Shown: piece by piece, positions 8,586 through 16,960 of the stretch
Layout of the letters: each line of letters starts with the position of its first letter
Position numbering within the stretch: position 1 is the stretch's first letter
Source of the DNA: Sphacelaria rigidula
Taxonomy: Eukaryota; Phaeophyceae; Sphacelariales
Direction: 5' to 3'
NCBI GenBank assembly: GCA_964200075.2
Contig: CAXNAA020000493.1
Location: 1 to 20,776, forward strand
DNA: 20,776 nucleotides
The notes under the pieces: model-generated
Databases searched by the model: none
Seen by the model: the letters and a program-made list of their open reading frames with translations, nothing else
Told to the model about the DNA's origin: nothing
Made by a program: the position numbers and the translations under genes

Positions 8586-9056
8586 ATCGCGCCGGGTTTC
8601 TTGAAGGGCGACGGAATCGCAGTTGTATTCGGACACAAAAAACAGCAGATCCTCGGCGTGGTCTGTGCTGTTGTAACCTCTCTCAGTCATGGTGCGTACA
8701 TTCCAAGTGGTCACCACCAGCTCTTTGGATGGAGACTCTGCCCTCGCGGTGGTGGGATGGGCACGAGCCGGAGCCTTGGCTGCTCGCTGGGCTGATCTTC
8801 GCCTTCTTCTCCTCCTTCGTTTTGCTGTGTCCTTTTTCTGTTGGTATTTGATGCAGCGTTTAAGGCCTATTCTCTGTTTCCACGCATTCTTCCGCCCACG
8901 CTCGTTCACGCCTCTTTATTACTGCGCGGGGCTCAGCGGGCCTTGCGCACGTCGACCTCCACCAAGTCGATCTTTGTGCTTACACGCACGCCGTCGTCTG
9001 CTCTCAGAGATAGGGCAGCAAGGCTTGTGGCGGTGGCGATGATTAGTCGGATTAGT

Positions 9057-9074
9057 GCCCCCCCGCGGGGGGGC
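9057..9074. repeat. Perfect GC palindrome
   Basis: Eighteen bases, G-C7-GC-G7-C, form a perfect palindrome directly upstream (minus-strand sense) of the LINE coding part. It could form a very stable hairpin. A role in the LINE 5' region is possible but not shown. Confidence 0.8.
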
Positions 9075-9463
9075 GTGTTCCGATATCATCAGCATGTAAC
9101 AAAAATTGTCGGGTGTCGACCACCGTCTGGTGCAGTCAGTGATGCCAGCCCCATCGGCACTTAAGCCCACACCACTGTGATGCGCAGCAGTTACACAGCG
9201 GTAGGAGCTACTGTCCGCAAAAGCCGCGTGATGCACTCTTCAAGGGGTCGTTGTCTTCGCTAGCTATAACCTGGTCTCGGTGGTTCGGGTCTACGACCGG
9301 GGGAGAGTATCGACTGTATCACGGGTTGTGAACACCGTAAAGCTTGCGCGTGCGGGCTCCTTTGGCAGTGCGAGTCACCCAGCTCCCGCCCGGACGTGGT
9401 ACGTAGCAGTTGGACAGTAGGTGTCACTGATTCTCCGTACTAGCCAAAAGACTGTGTATTTCC

Positions 9464-9515
9464 TTGGGCCGCTGCTATCAGCCGGCCCAACCCGGCCTCA
9501 GCGCTCGAGGCCGGG
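9464..9515 (+). repeat. Two back-to-back GC-rich hairpins
   Basis: TTGGGCCG (9464-9471) pairs with CGGCCCAA (9483-9490). It is immediately followed by CCCGGCCTC (9491-9499), which pairs with GAGGCCGGG (9507-9515). The adjacent stems, with a (CAA)n tract 50 bp downstream, resemble the 3' end of a SINE or LINE in plus orientation. No body of such an element was recognised. Confidence 0.65.
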
Positions 9516-9565
9516 CCAAGGGAGAAAGGATACTGCGCAGATATGGCAACGTTTTTTATGTCAAG

Positions 9566-9593
9566 ACAACAACAACAACAACAACCACAACAA
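9566..9593 (+). repeat. (CAA)n microsatellite
   Basis: About eight CAA/ACA units with one interruption (ACAACC). It could be a simple microsatellite or the tail of a short retroposon whose structured 3' end is the hairpin pair at 9464-9515. Confidence 0.85.
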
Positions 9594-9599
9594 GCCAGA

Positions 9600-10263
9600 T
9601 TGTTCTGGTTTTCTTTTCCATGTCGACCGTGAAGTCAAATTTTGTACACGCACCACATAATCGCTCTCTACTGGTGGGCATGGTGTTAGAAACAAATCCC
9701 AGATTGTGTGGCTTCATCGATGTCCGAAGTTGTGTACAGTAGTGGGCTGTCTAACTACTCATTTTATGGCATTTTGTGACTTTTTCGTAACTGGCGATTT
9801 TCTCGGACTCTTTCGCTTGCCATCGCTTATTACATCGAGGATCTGAAGATATTTGTATCCGCTCCACATTCCAAGAAGAAAAAAACTTACGTACTCAATA
9901 TTGAGTGACTTACGGGCTGACCGGTCATCGGGGGTCCTGCCACGTTTCAGCCCAGATTCCTACTCTTCTGTGTTTTCGGTCGATTGAGTCCGTCCCGATC
10001 ATATCTGTGAAGAAATGTACAGTTTTATTTTTCAGAAATTCTGCCTACTCATTGAACCAGGGCCGAAAAAGCGTGTTTCACGGTCAATAACACCCTGCTG
10101 ATGAAGAGGGTTTTTACTCGTTTCGCCCAATAACACCAACTGGCACCAAGTTGGGCGGTCTGTTCATTGTACAAAAATCCACCAACGCTAGCAAATTCGA
10201 GTTCTATCGAAGAGTAGTACGCGAGGAAATGCCCAAAACACCCCTCAATAGTTAGACCGCCCA
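9600..10263. other. Stretch without a supportable gene
   Basis: There are only short open frames without recognisable motifs. A 9-bp inverted repeat GGGCGGTCT / AGACCGCCC (10153-10161, 10254-10262) brackets an open frame of about 70 codons on the minus strand, but the arms are too short to call an element. Confidence 0.4.
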
Positions 10264-10632
10264 CTACTGTAGGTTACCAACTGAGCCATCAGGGAGACCG
10301 GCAAGACAGACAAGCATAACGTACGGTGCAAAACTCGGTAATATCATGTAACCACTGAAGCACGTGTTGTACTGGAAGCCCTGAACATCACAAAGTTTAC
10401 CGACTGAAAATATGTTAACGCTGGTGTCACCATGGAACTGATGTTCAAGACTGCTGCTGTTCTGTACACACGAGAGTAGAGGAAGTGACAACCTTGAAAC
10501 ATAACAGCGGAAGACAAGAGCCAATACAACGAAAATTGTGAGGCCCATCTGTCCTACTCCAGAGACATATGAAACAAAACAAAAAATGAATCAAACGCCA
10601 TATACCTTGGAGTAGAATAACCAAACTCCCAT
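10264..10632 (-). CDS. Candidate secreted-protein gene, 2 exons, unknown function
   Basis: A minus-strand frame of 94 codons ends at TAG 10264-10266 and starts at ATG 10548 with a signal-peptide-like hydrophobic stretch (MGLTIFVVLALVFRCYVS). A C-terminal hydrophobic patch (FAPYVMLVCLAGLP) and four further cysteines are visible. Just upstream, a 57-bp interval bounded by AAG|GTATAT (10605) and GGACAG (10549) would act as a small intron. It would join a 9-codon first exon (ATG at 10630-10632, MGVWLFYSK) in frame. Both the intron and the gene are inferred; no homologue is recognised. The start could equally be the ATG at 10548, or the frame could be chance. Confidence 0.22.
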
Positions 10633-12528
10633 TGCTCTTCTTTTCCTACCTACTACAAGGCCAGACTATGTTCGTCGTTGTCTCTGTCCTTCACGGTTAA
10701 ATTTTGCGGGTGGCGGGGGGGATCGTCGCATGGCCTGTGAAAGCACTGACATGAAGCTTTCTGGCATGATGACGAGAGGTAGGTGTCGACATTACTTTTT
10801 GGTTTTGGAGGAGATGTAGGTACACGCGTGCGAACGACAATCGATTTTCAACATGGGGTTGAATACGGAAATGAGGTTCAAATAGCACGACCAGGTTTCA
10901 GGAATGGTGCGAAAAAATTACACCAAGGAAAGGCATGTTCCCTCGAAAACAATATGAAGCAGTTATGAAGCAGGTGTGGCTGGGTGCACCGAAAAAATGG
11001 CGTGTACACGCGTGTCGATGACGATATCACCAGAGAGAGGAGCAACGGCGGAGAGGAAGCTCCTCGCCGGTGTCCTTTGGGTGTTGTCATCACTCGCTCA
11101 AGAGATTGACATCATGTTGCCATCATGCACCCAAGTTGCCATGTGCCGGCAGGCGTGTTATTGTAGCACAGCCCCTGGAACAAGATCGGGATTCTCATGG
11201 TTATCGTCTCCTGTCTGTGGCACTGATCAATGTAAATATCGATTCCTCTCTGCCTTTCTGCTTCGTTGAAATATTGGCTCGTGTTGTGTGGTACTGTCTT
11301 CGAGGCAGACCGACTACCGTCGCGCAGACTGTAGTCTATGGAAGAGGTCACACTGTGGATCTTAGACCACTTGCTTCTGCAGCAGAACATGAAGAATGAA
11401 AGATGGTTTGAACCGGCTCTTATGCGGCCAACACAGAAGAAAAAGCCCATCTCTTCACGAAGCAGTGAGCTAATGAAAATGAAGGTAACTGGTTGCGTTA
11501 GGGGCTGAGGTGGCTGAGTCCAAGCATCTCCAAACCTGGAACAAAAGGCCAGAGTCCCTACACGTACTTGAGAGCAAGTCATATACTCGATTCAACACTA
11601 CCGACGTATTTTGCTTAAGAGCTTGCAGACTAGATCTACTGCAATCTACGTCACCTAGCAACCTTGGTACAGCAAACTGCTGTATAACAAACCACGGCAG
11701 CACACTTTTTACTGCAGAATCCTACGTGCTTATTTGCCTATAAGCGTGAAGATATCGACATCAAAAATCCACATGCAACGACACTGCATGGTTCATATTT
11801 CTGTTGAACCGCTGTAAGTTGCCCCGCTACTTTCTATAGTCGAAACCAAGAACATGAAGAATACAGTCAGACTGTAAGTTGTGCGTTAATTGCCAACAAC
11901 GTGGGCAGGGCGTGCCTCTATGCGCAGTAGAACACGTCGTCAAAAGCAGGGCGATATTCCCCTCACCGTTACTGTTCTCTCTCACACACACATGCGAGCA
12001 AGGACGGGTGCGCCGTTCCGTCAAGATTCAATGATCGCAAGCTGGGGGATGGTTTATTGTAATAGTAGATTCCACCTGACGTCTGCAATACAAGGACAAC
12101 AGTCGGCCATTCATATATCAGCCAGTCACAACGACATTTTCCCGAGTTTTATCTTGAATATCATGGGAAGGTTCCGCAAGAAGTTTCTTCTGTTACATCG
12201 GTACATTAGTCATGTCCTTCAACTGTTTTTCTGGATGTGTACAGTATCTAACAACACATTATTGGATAGGCCAAGGGGTAATCATCGCCTCGAGACTTAC
12301 TTACTTATCTAACGCCATGCCCCCATTTCTTGGGCCAAGAGCCCCGGAGAAAGATAAATTAGTTGCCAAGGTCATCATCGATTACCCAATACGCTGGCCT
12401 TACGGCCGTACGGACTGATCATCCGTACCGTGATGGTGTGAATCAAGGAACTCGTAGTCCAGCAGGAAAAAGCGGCTCTCTTGTACAGGAACAAGAGCTG
12501 AGTTGACACCTTCACGAGAGGTCGTTAG
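10633..12528. other. Stretch without a supportable gene
   Basis: The longest frames here (11112-11582 minus, 156 codons; 11890-12312 plus, 140 codons; 11070-11399 plus) overlap or are isolated and lack recognisable domains. A G-rich patch occurs at about 10707-10721. A short stem (GTACGGA, 7-base loop, TCCGTAC) lies at about 12408-12428. Confidence 0.4.
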
Positions 12529-12780
12529 CACAGTAGGGAAACAGCGGTCAGGACGATTCAAGGCGTTAGCTGCGGGGAGTCCTCCACACTAGACGGTGCG
12601 CTAACAGTTCGTCAGTGCAAAAGGGCTTGTTATTTGAACGTGTTACTAGACGTTATCGATGAAGAGCTGGAAATTGCCAAGCTCGAGGAGATGGACGGGA
12701 TGGCTGCCCGTATATTCCATGAGGTTTGCTCGATTCCGATCAGCTACTGGGATTTGTACAGCAGAAGCTCTTCGAAATGA
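12529..12780 (+). CDS. Candidate exon, acidic helical peptide, unknown function
   Basis: An open frame of 83 codons runs between TAG (12526-12528) and TGA (12778-12780). It begins beside an acceptor-like GTTAGCACAG (AG at 12532-12533) that is phase-compatible. The peptide contains a charged amphipathic stretch (VLLDVIDEELEIAKLEEMDG) followed by MAARIFHEVCSIPISYWDLY, which looks more protein-like than the surrounding frames. There is no upstream ATG, so it would have to be an internal or terminal exon. An opposing frame (12744-13166, minus, 140 codons, with a GTAAGT donor-like site at 13159) overlaps its end. No family is recognised; the evidence is composition and a weak acceptor only. Confidence 0.2.
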   Translation, partial: HSRETAVRTIQGVSCGESSTLDGALTVRQCKRACYLNVLLDVIDEELEIAKLEEMDGMAARIFHEVCSIPISYWDLYSRSSSK

Positions 12781-13166
12781 AATCCCTCATGCCCAATCCA
12801 ACTGGAATGGGGTACAATTTCACGAAGTGAAGTTGGTTCCTGCCGCGGGTAAAAAATCGACTGACTGGTTTTTCGCGACTCCGTTTTTGCGTCAAGATTC
12901 CTGCGGCCTGATTCTTGCGATCGGATTCTTGCGATAGTTATTTTCCTAGATTTTTCCACTCCAGAACCCCTACTCGGGATAACTTCGTCGAACAGACACC
13001 AAACGCATCCTGCTCGAAGGGGCACCTGGACACACAGCAGTTGCCGCTGACTACCTAGTATGATCCTCCAAATCGAAGTCTTCAGTGAGAACCCCCAGCG
13101 TTTGGTGACCATGTACAAGGAAGGATGATCTTCATCTAGTATCATGTTCCAAAACTTACCTAACAT
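12744..13166 (-). CDS. Candidate ORF, 140 codons, unknown
   Basis: Starts at a true ATG (13164-13166) and reads MLGKFWNMILDEDHPSLYMVTKRWG, with segments given as MLGKFWNMILDEDH and PSLYMVTKRWG. The later part (KITIARIRSQESGRR) is translated from a tandem DNA repeat at 12895-12936, which argues against long-term coding. A perfect donor-like AG|GTAAGT occurs seven bases inside the frame, so this could be the end of a first exon rather than a single-exon gene. No domain is recognised. Confidence 0.15.
   Translation of the reverse strand: MLGKFWNMILDEDHPSLYMVTKRWGFSLKTSIWRIILGSQRQLLCVQVPLRAGCVWCLFDEVIPSRGSGVEKSRKITIARIRSQESGRRNLDAKTESRKTSQSIFYPRQEPTSLREIVPHSSWIGHEGFHFEELLLYKSQ
12895..12936 (+). 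repeat. Tandem repeat, 3 x 14 bp
   Basis: The units AGATTCCTGCGGCC, TGATTCTTGCGATC and GGATTCTTGCGATA lie head to tail. Units 2 and 3 differ at two positions; unit 1 is more diverged. Confidence 0.85.
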
Positions 13167-13875
13167 GGGGGCAACACCCCCGTACAGACAGTAGCAAGGC
13201 TAGCGAATCCTACGTCCTGAGAGTCTGTGACAGTCTGGCAGCCGGCAAGGTGGTAATGGCAGTGTCTTTATAGCGATGTCAATTTACAGTGTACTGGAGC
13301 AGAGTTTGCAGGTAAATATTTCGGCGATTGCGCCTCACCTACAGTTCGCCCAGACGTTGTGGATTTTTTCTCGGTATCACCGAGTAACATTAATACATCC
13401 ATGTACAGGTGGAAATATACCAGACTCCCTGTCACATTATTATAAGTTGAGATGTACCAGACCCTGCATTATATATGGAACTGTACCCAACCGCGGACAA
13501 AATATTTCTACAGCCAGTACGAACACGATGTTGGAAGTGTAATGCATACAGTGTGTTGTGTGTGTTGTCCCATCTGTTCTGGACGCCCGTCTCCTCCTTT
13601 CGGTATATGTGGGCGCGCCAGCCGCGGCTGTGTCACCATTCAGGGTCGCCCAAAATACAGGTAGCCATTACAGCGGCGGAGGCGGCCTTTGACTCCTGCG
13701 TGCGCCACCTGGGGATTATGCACGCTGTAGCTTCAACACAGACAGCTTTACAAAATGTGACGTAGCAATATACTGTAGCGCGTGGCGTGATATCCTGCGT
13801 ACACGTTTGCCGCAGATACAAGCGGGTGCATTCATGGTGTGACGAACTGCGTAGGACAACGCGAAATCAATACAG
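13167..13875. other. Stretch without a supportable gene
   Basis: There are only short overlapping frames (up to 96 codons) with no recognisable motif, and no repeats of note. It adjoins the right-hand part of the split TIR element. Confidence 0.4.
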
Positions 13876-14058
13876 GACAGGGATAGGCTAAGAATGTCAC
13901 GTCCTGCGGTGTGCTTTGTCATCCTGCACCCTACCGCTGTGCAGTGAGCAGGTAGTACCGCCGAATGCGTCACGATGTGGTTGGTACACAGTAGCGCCGG
14001 CCCCACACCCGTAGGGTTACCTCTGTATTGAATTGAATAAATGCATTGAATTAAATTA
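13876..14058 (+). mobile_element. Truncated TIR element (MITE-like), right part with outer TIR
   Basis: Positions 13876-13996 repeat 101-221 in the same orientation at roughly 85 percent identity. Positions 14007-14058 are the inverted counterpart of 27-78, ending GAATTAAATTA. The left TIR that should precede 13876 is absent. Left and right parts together would make one element of about 250 bp with both ends; here they are 13.65 kb apart. No coding capacity is seen. Confidence 0.7.
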
Positions 14059-14086
14059 CACCCGCGGAGAGCGTTTTTTTCGAGCA

Positions 14087-14139
14087 GCACGCGCGCTAGC
14101 GTTTTCCGTGTTGTCGACATGGTGCTAGCGCGCTTGTGC
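14087..14139. repeat. Imperfect hairpin, 14-16 bp arms
   Basis: GCACGCGCGCTAGC (14087-14100) pairs with GCTAGCGCGCTTGTGC (14124-14139), allowing a 2-base bulge, around a 23-bp loop. It lies just outside the right TIR. Confidence 0.7.
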
Positions 14140-14377
14140 ACTAAAGCACTGTAGTCCCCTGTGGCAGCCCGTCACCGTAGTGCTCCTCATGTTTCATCAC
14201 GCTTTACTCGAAAACACGCAAAAAGAGATGCCAGCGAGTCCATCGTTGTTGCACTTAAATTCTGGTGAAAAAGTTGTTTTTCGATGGAATCCCCGCATGC
14301 GGCGTCTTGTACCAAACCCGTACCAGTTTAAGAAGGGATATGCATAATATATACGCCACCGATATGCTCTGGTTATC

Positions 14378-14596
14378 ATGAACTGTGTACGAGGCGCGGG
14401 AAGCGTAGTGTTTGTCAAGGACTGCGAGGACGCAACCATACTGCAGTATAGGCGTTATGAAACACGTGATTCGAACGAGACACAAGACGAAGCACTACGT
14501 TATGATAAATACCTGGGCGTTTTGGTACTAAAACGAGTCCATCAATCCCTCGACTACCTGCCGTACGAAGATAGCAAGGGTTGGACGAATCAATGA
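14378..14596 (+). CDS. Candidate ORF, 72 codons, unknown
   Basis: Begins with ATG at 14378 and ends at a TGA inside a perfect hairpin (14583-14603). The peptide is hydrophilic and protein-like in composition, for example DCEDATILQYRRYETRD and YDKYLGVLVLKRVHQSLDYL, without a recognised domain. Competing minus-strand frames of 76-100 codons cover the same DNA. Support is composition only. Confidence 0.15.
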   Translation: MNCVRGAGSVVFVKDCEDATILQYRRYETRDSNETQDEALRYDKYLGVLVLKRVHQSLDYLPYEDSKGWTNQ

Positions 14597-14603
14597 TTCG
14601 TCC
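14583..14603. repeat. Perfect hairpin, 10-bp stem, 1-nt loop
   Basis: GGACGAATCA, A, TGATTCGTCC. Related CGAATC/GATTCG strings recur at about 14468, 14643, 14797 and 14810, so the stretch 14460-14830 is enriched for this short motif in both orientations. Confidence 0.85.
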
Positions 14604-15067
14604 GGAAATCATTCGATTTTTAGTGTAGTTGCTTCGTACCGTACGAATCAATCCTGAGGATTTGTTTTCAGCGTTGCAACCCAGGTACGCGTAGCCCAGG
14701 CACGTGGAATGGCGCAAAAGTTGCGTGGAGACCTGTTTGACCAGCGGTCGCCTTTTTTTTCTCTTTCGAGCAATCAGGCCTAAGCAATCGTGGATTTGGT
14801 GATTCGAATCGGCGACGATTCATCCGAACCGTGGAAGATAGATACCAGGTGTGAATTACACAATAGGTAACGGGCAGGCTTTTGCACTTTAGAGTAGAAG
14901 GACCCAGCCGAGACCACCCCGGTTCCACCGCCGAAATCCGAGGCCGCAAAGTCACGAACACCAAAATAAATTGAAGTTGGAAGCGCCCTGGACACAGGGC
15001 AATCTATTATACAGAGTATTACGTACGGAACCACACCCGAATCATACTCAGTACACTCGCTGAAAGT

Positions 15068-15316
15068 TCAATGGACGTCACGACACTGTAGCGTGCATGT
15101 GAATGATGAAGCGAGCGGTCCAGCCAGGTAGCGAAAAAATGTATTTTCAGCTGAATACTTTTTTGGAAAATTCTGCCGGAGATGAAGCTCTTCCGAACCC
15201 GGTGAGTTTTCACGTACCATTTTCAATGTAAATTCAGGGTCGGTGAAGCGTTCGCCATCATCATAAACAGGTATTACATTAAAGAGGTTTGCGCTTCGAA
15301 GCGTTTCCAATAAAAG
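15068..15316 (-). CDS. Candidate exon or ORF remnant, unknown
   Basis: An open minus-strand frame of 82 codons runs after a TAA (15317-15319) to its stop at 15068. It has no ATG near its start (the first possible start is a TTG), so it would be an exon or remnant. The peptide is charged and protein-like: ETLRSANLFNVIPVYDDGER, EFTLKMVRENSPGSEELHL and YLAGPLASSFTC. A 16-bp inverted match at 15630-15645 encodes LASSF again on the plus strand, suggesting that part of it is repeated. No family is recognised. Confidence 0.2.
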   Translation of the reverse strand, partial: LLLETLRSANLFNVIPVYDDGERFTDPEFTLKMVRENSPGSEELHLRQNFPKKYSAENTFFRYLAGPLASSFTCTLQCRDVH

Positions 15317-15645
15317 TTAGAGCTGTTGGTTGGGTAAATGCCCGTAATAATACAACAATGTGTAGTACTACATGCTCTCCCCACTAATAGGCGCTTTTTT
15401 CTCCCGCCTGTTCTCCTTAGATGGAACCCTTTTCCGTCACACTGGGTGATGTCGTTAATCTACCACATTATCAAGAAAGCTTACTTGTTTTGTCGAATTC
15501 ATACAGTCGAACAGCGTGTGGGAGGGATCTATCTTGCGCAGTTCGTGAAATACAAGATAAACCGTAGTACAATGCTAGAGGTCCGGTACGCGGAGTCGTT
15601 ACGCCTTACTGCCCATGTCCAAGCTGAATCGCTCGCTTCATCATT
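15102..15645. repeat. Short inverted pair, 16 bp exact
   Basis: AATGATGAAGCGAGCG (15102-15117) and its exact reverse complement (15630-15645) are 512 bp apart, with weaker similarity continuing for about 10-15 bases (ATGCACGCT / ATGCGCGCT). They could be remnants of one small repeat in two orientations. Confidence 0.5.
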
Positions 15646-16430
15646 TCGATGCGCGCTGACGAGACCAGTGGGTATCGACGGCGATGGAACGCGAGGACGA
15701 AAGACGCCGGCGATGAACATCCGTGAACAAACTCTATCAGTCATAGTACACGGGTCCTGCACTGGAGAAATGAACTCCTTCCCCCGCGCCCCTAATTCAC
15801 AACGTGTTTCCCTTCTGTACCAATCAATGAAATAGAGCGGGGGTCTGCGTGAGAGGACGGGCCCTGTGAGCAGTGGACACGCACGGTCAAGGTTTGCACA
15901 AGACAACACCGAGTACAGCAAAAATTCCGGGCAGAACACGTTTTGTGTTTCTCGTTGGTGGTGCAATATGTTGAGTTGAGCTCGAATCTCGGCAGGTCCA
16001 TTTTGTCTTCCGTCTGGTGATAACGTGTACAAACCGTGACAAACAGAGATGGCTTACGCCGGCGGAGACATGGGTGGAAACACTGTATGCTTGAGGTTCT
16101 TCGAGATGTATTGGATTTGGCTGAACGGATACGCTCTGAAATGCTGTCTGGACATCCCCGCGGAAAAAACGGGAACTTCTGCGGAGTTCGCGACGCTCTC
16201 CCCGTGTACTGGTCCGCAAGGGGGAAGGGGGGAAGCCCGCGCAAGCGCGTGAGCGCGGAACCTAGGTCGCCGTGTATGTGCACTAAGGCCTTGCAACGTT
16301 GACAATAACGAAGAACAAATAGGACGAAGAATGATCGGAGCCTTGGCAACGAATAGACTCCCCGGTGACGGTATACCGTAGCATGCGAGCGTTTCTTCAC
16401 GGCGCTGCCCCATTTGATTCATACGACCGC
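15338..16430. other. Overlapping open frames on both strands, none assignable
   Basis: Long frames compete here: 15338-15835 (+, 165 codons), 15529-16032 (-, 167) and 15792-16400 (-, 202). Between 16036 and 16302 two plus-strand frames are both protein-like, one with MLEVLRDVLDLAERIRSEML, the other starting at an ATG at 16049 with MAYAGGDMGGNTVCLRFFE. None shows a recognisable domain, and the overlap means at most one could be real at any point. Confidence 0.3.
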
Positions 16431-16457
16431 TCGATTGTTTTGTACCTCATTCTACCA

Positions 16458-16559
16458 GCTCTAAATTGATATTGAAGATAGTACCCAAAATCTCACCCGG
16501 CTGGACCCGCTCTAAATTCGTGTCGGGATGGATACATAAAATCTCACCCAGCTCACGAG
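16458..16559 (+). repeat. Tandem repeat, 2 x 51 bp (diverged)
   Basis: Copies 16458-16508 and 16509-16559 both start GCTCTAAATT and share AAAATCTCACCC; the middle is diverged. Confidence 0.8.
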
Positions 16560-16665
16560 AAAGAATCGCACATATACAAGCTGAACATTAGCACTTGCAG
16601 CAAATGTCATGTTTGTCAACTAGACGAAGGAAGCATTGTACGCCTCGCGTGGGCGCTACGATCCT

Positions 16666-16960
16666 GTTTCAATCCCCATCCCAGACGATTATTTTTTCTG
16701 CTCCTGGTGTATATGTAGAACACTGTTCTCTTCACACCGGTGGATTCGTGCTATAGTACATTTCCTGCGGCTATTATTGTAAAGCAGCTTGATCATACAG
16801 ACTGCAAACATGCTCGTTGGACACAAGGGTCCGAGTTCAATATCTGTCTCAGACGCTAATTTCTCTGCTCGTGGTGTCTGAGTAGAACAATGTTTTCTTC
16901 ACACAGGCGGATTCGTGCTACATTTTATCGGGCTGTTATAGCAACATGATCATACGGTTG
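16666..16960 (+). repeat. Diverged direct repeat, about 130 bp, 168 bp apart
   Basis: 16666-16800 aligns with 16835-16957. Shared blocks include CAGACG, TCTGCTC.TGGTGT, GTAGAACA.TGTT.TCTTCACAC, GG.GGATTCGTGCTA and TGATCATAC. Each copy begins GTTCAAT or GTTTCAAT, faintly like a tRNA B-box, so a tRNA-derived SINE is possible; a paired A-box and cloverleaf could not be confirmed. Two old insertions of the same short element are the likely explanation. Confidence 0.7.

Larger units (their letters stand above)
5214..8918 (-). mobile_element. Non-LTR retrotransposon (APE-type LINE), decayed
   Basis: A single minus-strand LINE is read through several frames in the canonical order: AP-like endonuclease, linker, reverse transcriptase, C-terminal region. 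Leaving out the inserted MITE, the coding part from 8918 to 5535 is about 3.15 kb, or roughly 1,050 codons, as expected for a one-ORF or second-ORF LINE of the RTE/CR1/Jockey-like type; I cannot resolve the clade. At least seven stop codons and five frameshifts show it is dead. The 5' end is unclear: the open frame begins after a TAA at 8916-8918 without an obvious ATG. The 3' end is duplicated, and no A-rich tail was identified. Confidence 0.95.
7677..8918 (-). pseudogene. LINE endonuclease domain (EEP/AP-endonuclease family), broken
   Basis: This domain nicks target DNA to prime reverse transcription. A basic, Arg-run N-terminus precedes TTWNVRTM (about 8688-8714) and LQETR (about 8594-8608), the conserved Asn and Glu motifs. 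After the MITE the frame resumes with SPGVVGVGLAI. It continues past an in-frame TAA (8129-8131) to MDANA (about 8008-8025, the D-x-N motif), another TAA (7994-7996), and YGRNTRNGNGRRLL. A frameshift near 7870-7900 leads to RRRLDYILVRE, and a second restores the first frame for SDH (7751-7759), the catalytic His motif. All the family's key residues are still legible. The order matches known LINE endonucleases, so the assignment is secure even though no intact protein can be made. Confidence 0.93.

Noticed and set aside
9262-9305. Pol III-like box GGTTCGGGTCT
   Set aside because: No A-box at about 44 bp upstream and no tRNA fold; probably chance.
10153-10262. Small transposon bounded by GGGCGGTCT inverted repeats
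   Set aside because: Arms of only 9 bp, no target duplication, and no second copy in the window.
27-14058. A 14-kb Maverick/Polinton-type transposon defined by the outer TIRs
   Set aside because: No polymerase, integrase, capsid or ATPase reading frame is visible between the TIRs, and the direct core repeats are better explained by one small MITE split or copied.
15792-16400. 202-codon minus-strand frame as a host gene
   Set aside because: Overlaps other long frames on both strands, shows no domain, and its composition looks like translated non-coding DNA.
16624-16690. Intact tRNA upstream of the 16666 repeat
   Set aside because: An anticodon-like stem can be drawn, but the T-arm and acceptor do not pair; at most a decayed SINE head.
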